A stretch of 64,000 nt of DNA from Leptodactylus fallax (taxonomy: Eukaryota; Chordata; Amphibia; Anura; Leptodactylidae). The first letter of the stretch is position 1. Every line of letters begins with the position of its first letter. The stretch is taken from NCBI GenBank assembly GCA_947044405.1, contig CAMRHE010001070.1, positions 62,001 to 126,000 of the forward strand, given 5' to 3'. Below the pieces are notes generated by a model. It did no database searches. It saw only the letters and a program-made list of their open reading frames with translations, and had not been told where the DNA came from. This document shows positions 61,050-64,000 of this stretch, one piece after another. A program made the translations under genes and the position numbers.

Positions 61050-62538
61050 GTCAGTCACTGGGCTCTTAGATTTTGCCTCCATCTTCACAGTTCTTGCAAT
61101 GGTTATCTGGAAAGGTTTCTGCTTTATGTATTCTTAAGATGTCACATTTAATTGTCACATTTGGCCAAGACCATCTCTTGGATATTTTGTAACTCATTCC
61201 ACAATGACTTGTTCAGGTTGCGGTGCCCTTACGGGAGGTCTTGGGGGTTGTGAGTTGTTCTCCGGTTTCTCACCCCTTTCTCTCTGCAGCTTCACCTCCC
61301 TCTTTTGGGAGAAACAAACCTCATTTTTGGTTCCCAGGAGGTCTGGACTGGCAGTCCACTTAGAAGACATGACCAAGACACACTGTCCTTAAGCTTTGAC
61401 AACAGGAGATATTAATTTAGTATCGAACTTAGAGTTCTTGGGTCCAACAGAAAATCTGATTCTGGGGCTCCCCCTCCAACAACCTCTAGGAAATAGGTGA
61501 TAGTGCCCTTAAATTTGGGTGTCTTTTGCTGGATCATTATTATGTCAGGGCAGGGCCCGCAGGAGGATCCTCTGGTGCTGTGTTGGGCCAGTCCAGATAT
61601 GGATCAGTTCCTCCTGGCTCGGGGGTTGGGGTAGGTTTGTGGGGTCCTTCTCCTTTCAGAAAGGGCTTGCAATAGTTCATCTTTGTGCACATTTTTGTGT
61701 GACACTTGAGAGGAGATGTCACATACTTGGGCTTCCCAAAAAAATTTTTTCATATTTGGATGTCGGCCATTAAAAGGGCAGATACTGCAAGATGGAAATG
61801 ATATTCTTTGGATAACAAAACTATCCCACTGTTGTAATTTTTGCATTGCCAAAACCAACTCCAGTGGCCCCCTGTTTATTGCCCCCTCTGAGACCCACCC
61901 ACAGCCCTCCTCTTCAGCTTTTAGCCACACCCCTTCCCGTGCACCTCCAGATACACCAGCTATTGTGGACTTTTTGGGCCAATTGCAGCAATGATGTCGC
62001 AATGTTCAGTGGTTGTAGATTCAATGACACAGCCCTGACTTGGATGAACCTCTAATTTTTCCATTTGCACGCCATGATATTGCAGAAAACGTAATATGTC
62101 ATGTGCGGCAGCAGCCGTCACCTGATAGCGGCGCACAAAGTAATCAGGCGGGGCCGGCAGTATATCATAGAATGTGCTCATTAGCGGACCGGAGGTAAAT
62201 CACGGCGGTCGCTCCAGGTTCACTCTCATTCTGCCATCTGATTAATTAGGCGGTGGATTAATATATGCCGCTAGCGCTGACGGCAGCTTCAGATACTGTC
62301 ACTGAGTTGTGAAGGTCACCGGAAACGAAAGTGTCCGATACGCGGCTAATTACTCATCTCTATTCCGGCTCAGACCGTATCAGTCTCATTAATTTCACTT
62401 CAGTTTGCTTTTATTAACCTCTGAAATTTTCCATTGTCTCTGCTAATTCTGCAGCTCCCGAGGGTGACATATAGGGGGCAGTGTATGCAGCGTATACATT
62501 ACATCTATACCTATGGCGGTTCTTGTGTGTATATACAG
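61050..62538 (+). other. PLXND1: PLXND1 intron 4
   Basis: 1,489 bp, GT..AG, with no supported gene. It holds copy 4 of the dispersed family R, and near 62200-62420 an AT-rich stretch with several TAATTA/ATTAAT sites that resembles a regulatory element. Confidence 0.9.
61435..61597 (-). repeat. Dispersed repeat family R, copy 4
   Basis: In reverse complement it reads GGACTGGCCCAACACAG, CCAGAGGATCCTCC, GATCCAGCAAAAGACACCC and TTTCCTAGAGGTTGTTGG, matching copies 1 and 3. It too is uninterrupted at the CCTAG site. Confidence 0.7.
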
Positions 62539-62671
62539 GTGTACCATCCAGCAGGAATGTCAAAATTCTAAAGACGCCACATTCTGGACCGGCCCAAGCA
62601 ACGATGGGGTGCAGCGGTGTCCTGCAGTACAAGTGATCCCGAAGAAAATTGACGTGTCCTCCAATACCCAG
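62539..62671 (+). CDS. PLXND1: PLXND1 exon 5: rest of PSI domain 1
   Basis: Completes Arg521 and runs to Gln565. It starts RCTIQQEC and has FWTGPSNDGVQRCP, giving C522, C528 and C548 and so completing the eight-cysteine PSI pattern. The VIPKKIDVSSNTQ tail leads into the first IPT domain. The acceptor is TATATACAG and the donor GTGATA. The 101 + 133 bases of exons 4 and 5 make 78 codons, so phase 0 is restored. Confidence 0.97.
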
Positions 62672-63090
62672 GTGATAGAGAGAAGTAGTAGGATGCCCTA
62701 TAGAGGGGTATTCACACCTGTTACCATGCTCCCGTGCTTCCACATGAATGCTATCTATAGTGCCTCTATAAGGGTGACAGCTAGAGTGCCTCCATAAGAG
62801 TGCCAGCTCCCGTGCTTCCACATGAATGCTATCTATAGTGCCTCCATAAGAGTGCCAGCTGTGTTGCCTCTATGACAGTGGCAGCCATCGTGCCTATTTC
62901 ATAGCAGCCGCCACAGTGGCTCCTTAACATTTCTAGCCTTAGTTCCTGTGTAACATTGCCAGCTCTAGTGCCTCGCTATGGATTCACTATAACAGGACAG
63001 GTCGCGGTGCCCCCATAACATCCTGCCCACAGGCTCACGTATCACTACATTTACTGATCTGACGGTGACATGTTGTGTCTTCTCTCTTAG

Positions 63091-63271
63091 ACAATCCTCC
63101 TACAAATCACAGGGAGCCTCCCCAGCCTGGTGCCTATGAACACGTCCTGTGACTATGGCAATGGCGTGTCCATGCCAGCGAACACCATCTATGACGCCGA
63201 CGCTTCCCAGCACTTTGCCCGTTGTGCTTTTCTTCCAAAAGACCAGATCCCAGCATTCCCTGCAAATCAAG
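63091..63271 (+). CDS. PLXND1: PLXND1 exon 6: start of IPT/TIG domain 1
   Basis: Residues 566-625 plus one base. It begins TILLQITGSLPSL and continues with NTSCDYGNGV and FARCAFLPKDQIPAFPANQ. These match the first IPT (immunoglobulin-like, plexin, transcription factor) fold of plexin-D1. C585 and C610 are conserved cysteines, and N582 is a possible glycosylation site. The segment between about 591 and 606 is the least conserved against human. The acceptor is TCTCTCTTAG, and the donor GTACGT leaves phase 1. Confidence 0.96.
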
Positions 63272-63817
63272 GTACGTTGCGGACACTGTTCAGTCTGGAA
63301 TAATGCAAGTTTACAGTCCCATGGTAACAGTTATTTCTCTTACAATTGTATACATTTTACCTGGATTGATACATTGTTGCAAATTATCAAGACAGGAGAG
63401 AGATTTGTGCTCCTGTCAGAGAAGTCATGAAGATTGGCCTTAGCCTGATACATTGTAACAAAACTTCATCTGTGAGCAGGACTAGAGAAGGAGTTTCTAT
63501 TTCACTGACAGTCTTGGAAAAAACCATATTAGATGTAAAGAACTGTCCTCTATACAGTATTGAAGCTGTAGCTACGCAGGACAGGAAACCCTTTAATTGC
63601 CAAATTACCATGAAACTGCGAGCACAGAATAGCCGTGGTTAATGGTCCGATTGGCGTGAAATTGCCCAATAACTCAGCCCTCACCACAGTAACCCCGCAC
63701 CTGTCATATACAGTGTAGTTTCCTGCACACATGACATCCCGGGGATAAAGGGTTTGTACAAGCAATTTGTGTTTTCATATTTTCATAAGTCCTCACCCCC
63801 CCATGTGTATCCTCCAG

Positions 63818-63926
63818 ATCATGTGACTGTTACAATGGCTGTCACTGTAGACGGGATCCACATCGCTCAGCAGAACTTTGTCATCTTTGATTGTGAGAAG
63901 ACACAAAGGATCCACCTGAAAACATC
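63818..63926 (+). CDS. PLXND1: PLXND1 exon 7: end of IPT/TIG domain 1
   Basis: Residues 626-661 plus two bases of codon 662. It carries DHVTVTMAVTVDG and NFVIFDCEKTQ, the end of the first IPT module and the lead into the second PSI domain. The NFxIxDC motif is shared by plexins. The acceptor is GTATCCTCCAG and the donor GTAAGA, phase 2. This is the last exon visible, and the next exon must lie more than 70 bp further on. Confidence 0.96.
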
Positions 63927-64000
63927 GTAAGATTCCTCCAAATCTGGATTTTATTGTAGAAATTCCCTGATATGGAACATTTCCTAACCACAGTCCCTAA

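Larger units (their letters stand above)
13365..63926 (+). other. PLXND1: PLXND1 gene span, exons 1-7 (5' part)
   Basis: Coding segments 13365-14516, 51623-51799, 60729-60860, 60949-61049, 62539-62671, 63091-63271 and 63818-63926 join in frame into about 661 codons plus two bases. Every intron has GT..AG ends. Junction phases are 0, 0, 0, 2, 0, 1 and 2. The joined product has a signal peptide, Sema, PSI and the start of the IPT/TIG series, as in plexins. Compared from memory with human plexin-D1, motifs line up throughout, which argues against plexin A, B or C. The rest of the ectodomain, the transmembrane helix and the cytoplasmic R-Ras/Rap GAP are beyond the window. Plexin-D1 is the endothelial and neuronal receptor for Sema3E and related semaphorins. 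Confidence 0.95.

Noticed and set aside
13365..63926. Assignment to plexin A, B or C
   Set aside because: The SMLNVAANHxNASTVGL, LLVGATYTGYGS and LDCGAAHLQHPL blocks match plexin-D1 as I recall it, and not the other classes.
1..64000. tRNA, rRNA or viral genes
   Set aside because: I found no cloverleaf B-box, rRNA core or recognisable viral gene on either strand by eye. A tRNAscan or RepeatMasker run would be decisive.

Overview
This window is vertebrate nuclear DNA. The repeat content (TA-flanked, TTAA-flanked and hAT-type MITEs plus many minisatellites) and the protein divergence from human suggest an amphibian, most likely a frog; that is an inference. The only gene I can support is the 5' part of PLXND1 (plexin-D1, a semaphorin receptor) on the + strand. 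Its identity rests on co-linear similarity, recalled from memory, to human plexin-D1 across seven exons. All seven have GT..AG boundaries, and the reading frame is kept across every junction.

Layout: 1-8757 is a large 35-bp satellite split by a 1,071-bp DNA transposon with a TA target duplication (4518-5588). 8758-12330 is intergenic DNA with minisatellites and a hAT-type MITE that has a perfect 8-bp target duplication. 12335-12970 is a C-rich minisatellite just upstream of the gene, and 12980-13364 is a purine-rich probable 5'UTR or promoter-proximal stretch. Exon 1 (13365-14516) encodes the signal peptide and most of the Sema domain. Intron 1 (14517-51622, about 37 kb) holds at least ten tandem arrays and several MITEs. 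Exon 2 (51623-51799) is followed 72 bp later by a 1.5-kb GATA array. Intron 2 also holds a second 5.4-kb block of the same 35-bp satellite, which stops about 34 bp before exon 3. Exons 3-7 (60729-63926) finish the Sema domain and encode the first PSI domain and the first IPT/TIG domain. The gene runs off the right edge: the remaining ectodomain, the transmembrane helix and the GAP domain lie outside.

About half of the window (roughly 33 kb by my tally of array spans) is tandem repeat in some 17 arrays, with units of 4 to 97 bp. Several of these have unit lengths divisible by three, which produces very long but meaningless open frames in several frames at once. I see no tRNA, rRNA, CRISPR or viral genes. 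I did not find a clearly new biological system. The unusual points are the density and higher-order structure of the arrays, the satellite reaching a splice acceptor, and well-preserved transposon insertion footprints, including one with a paralogous empty site.
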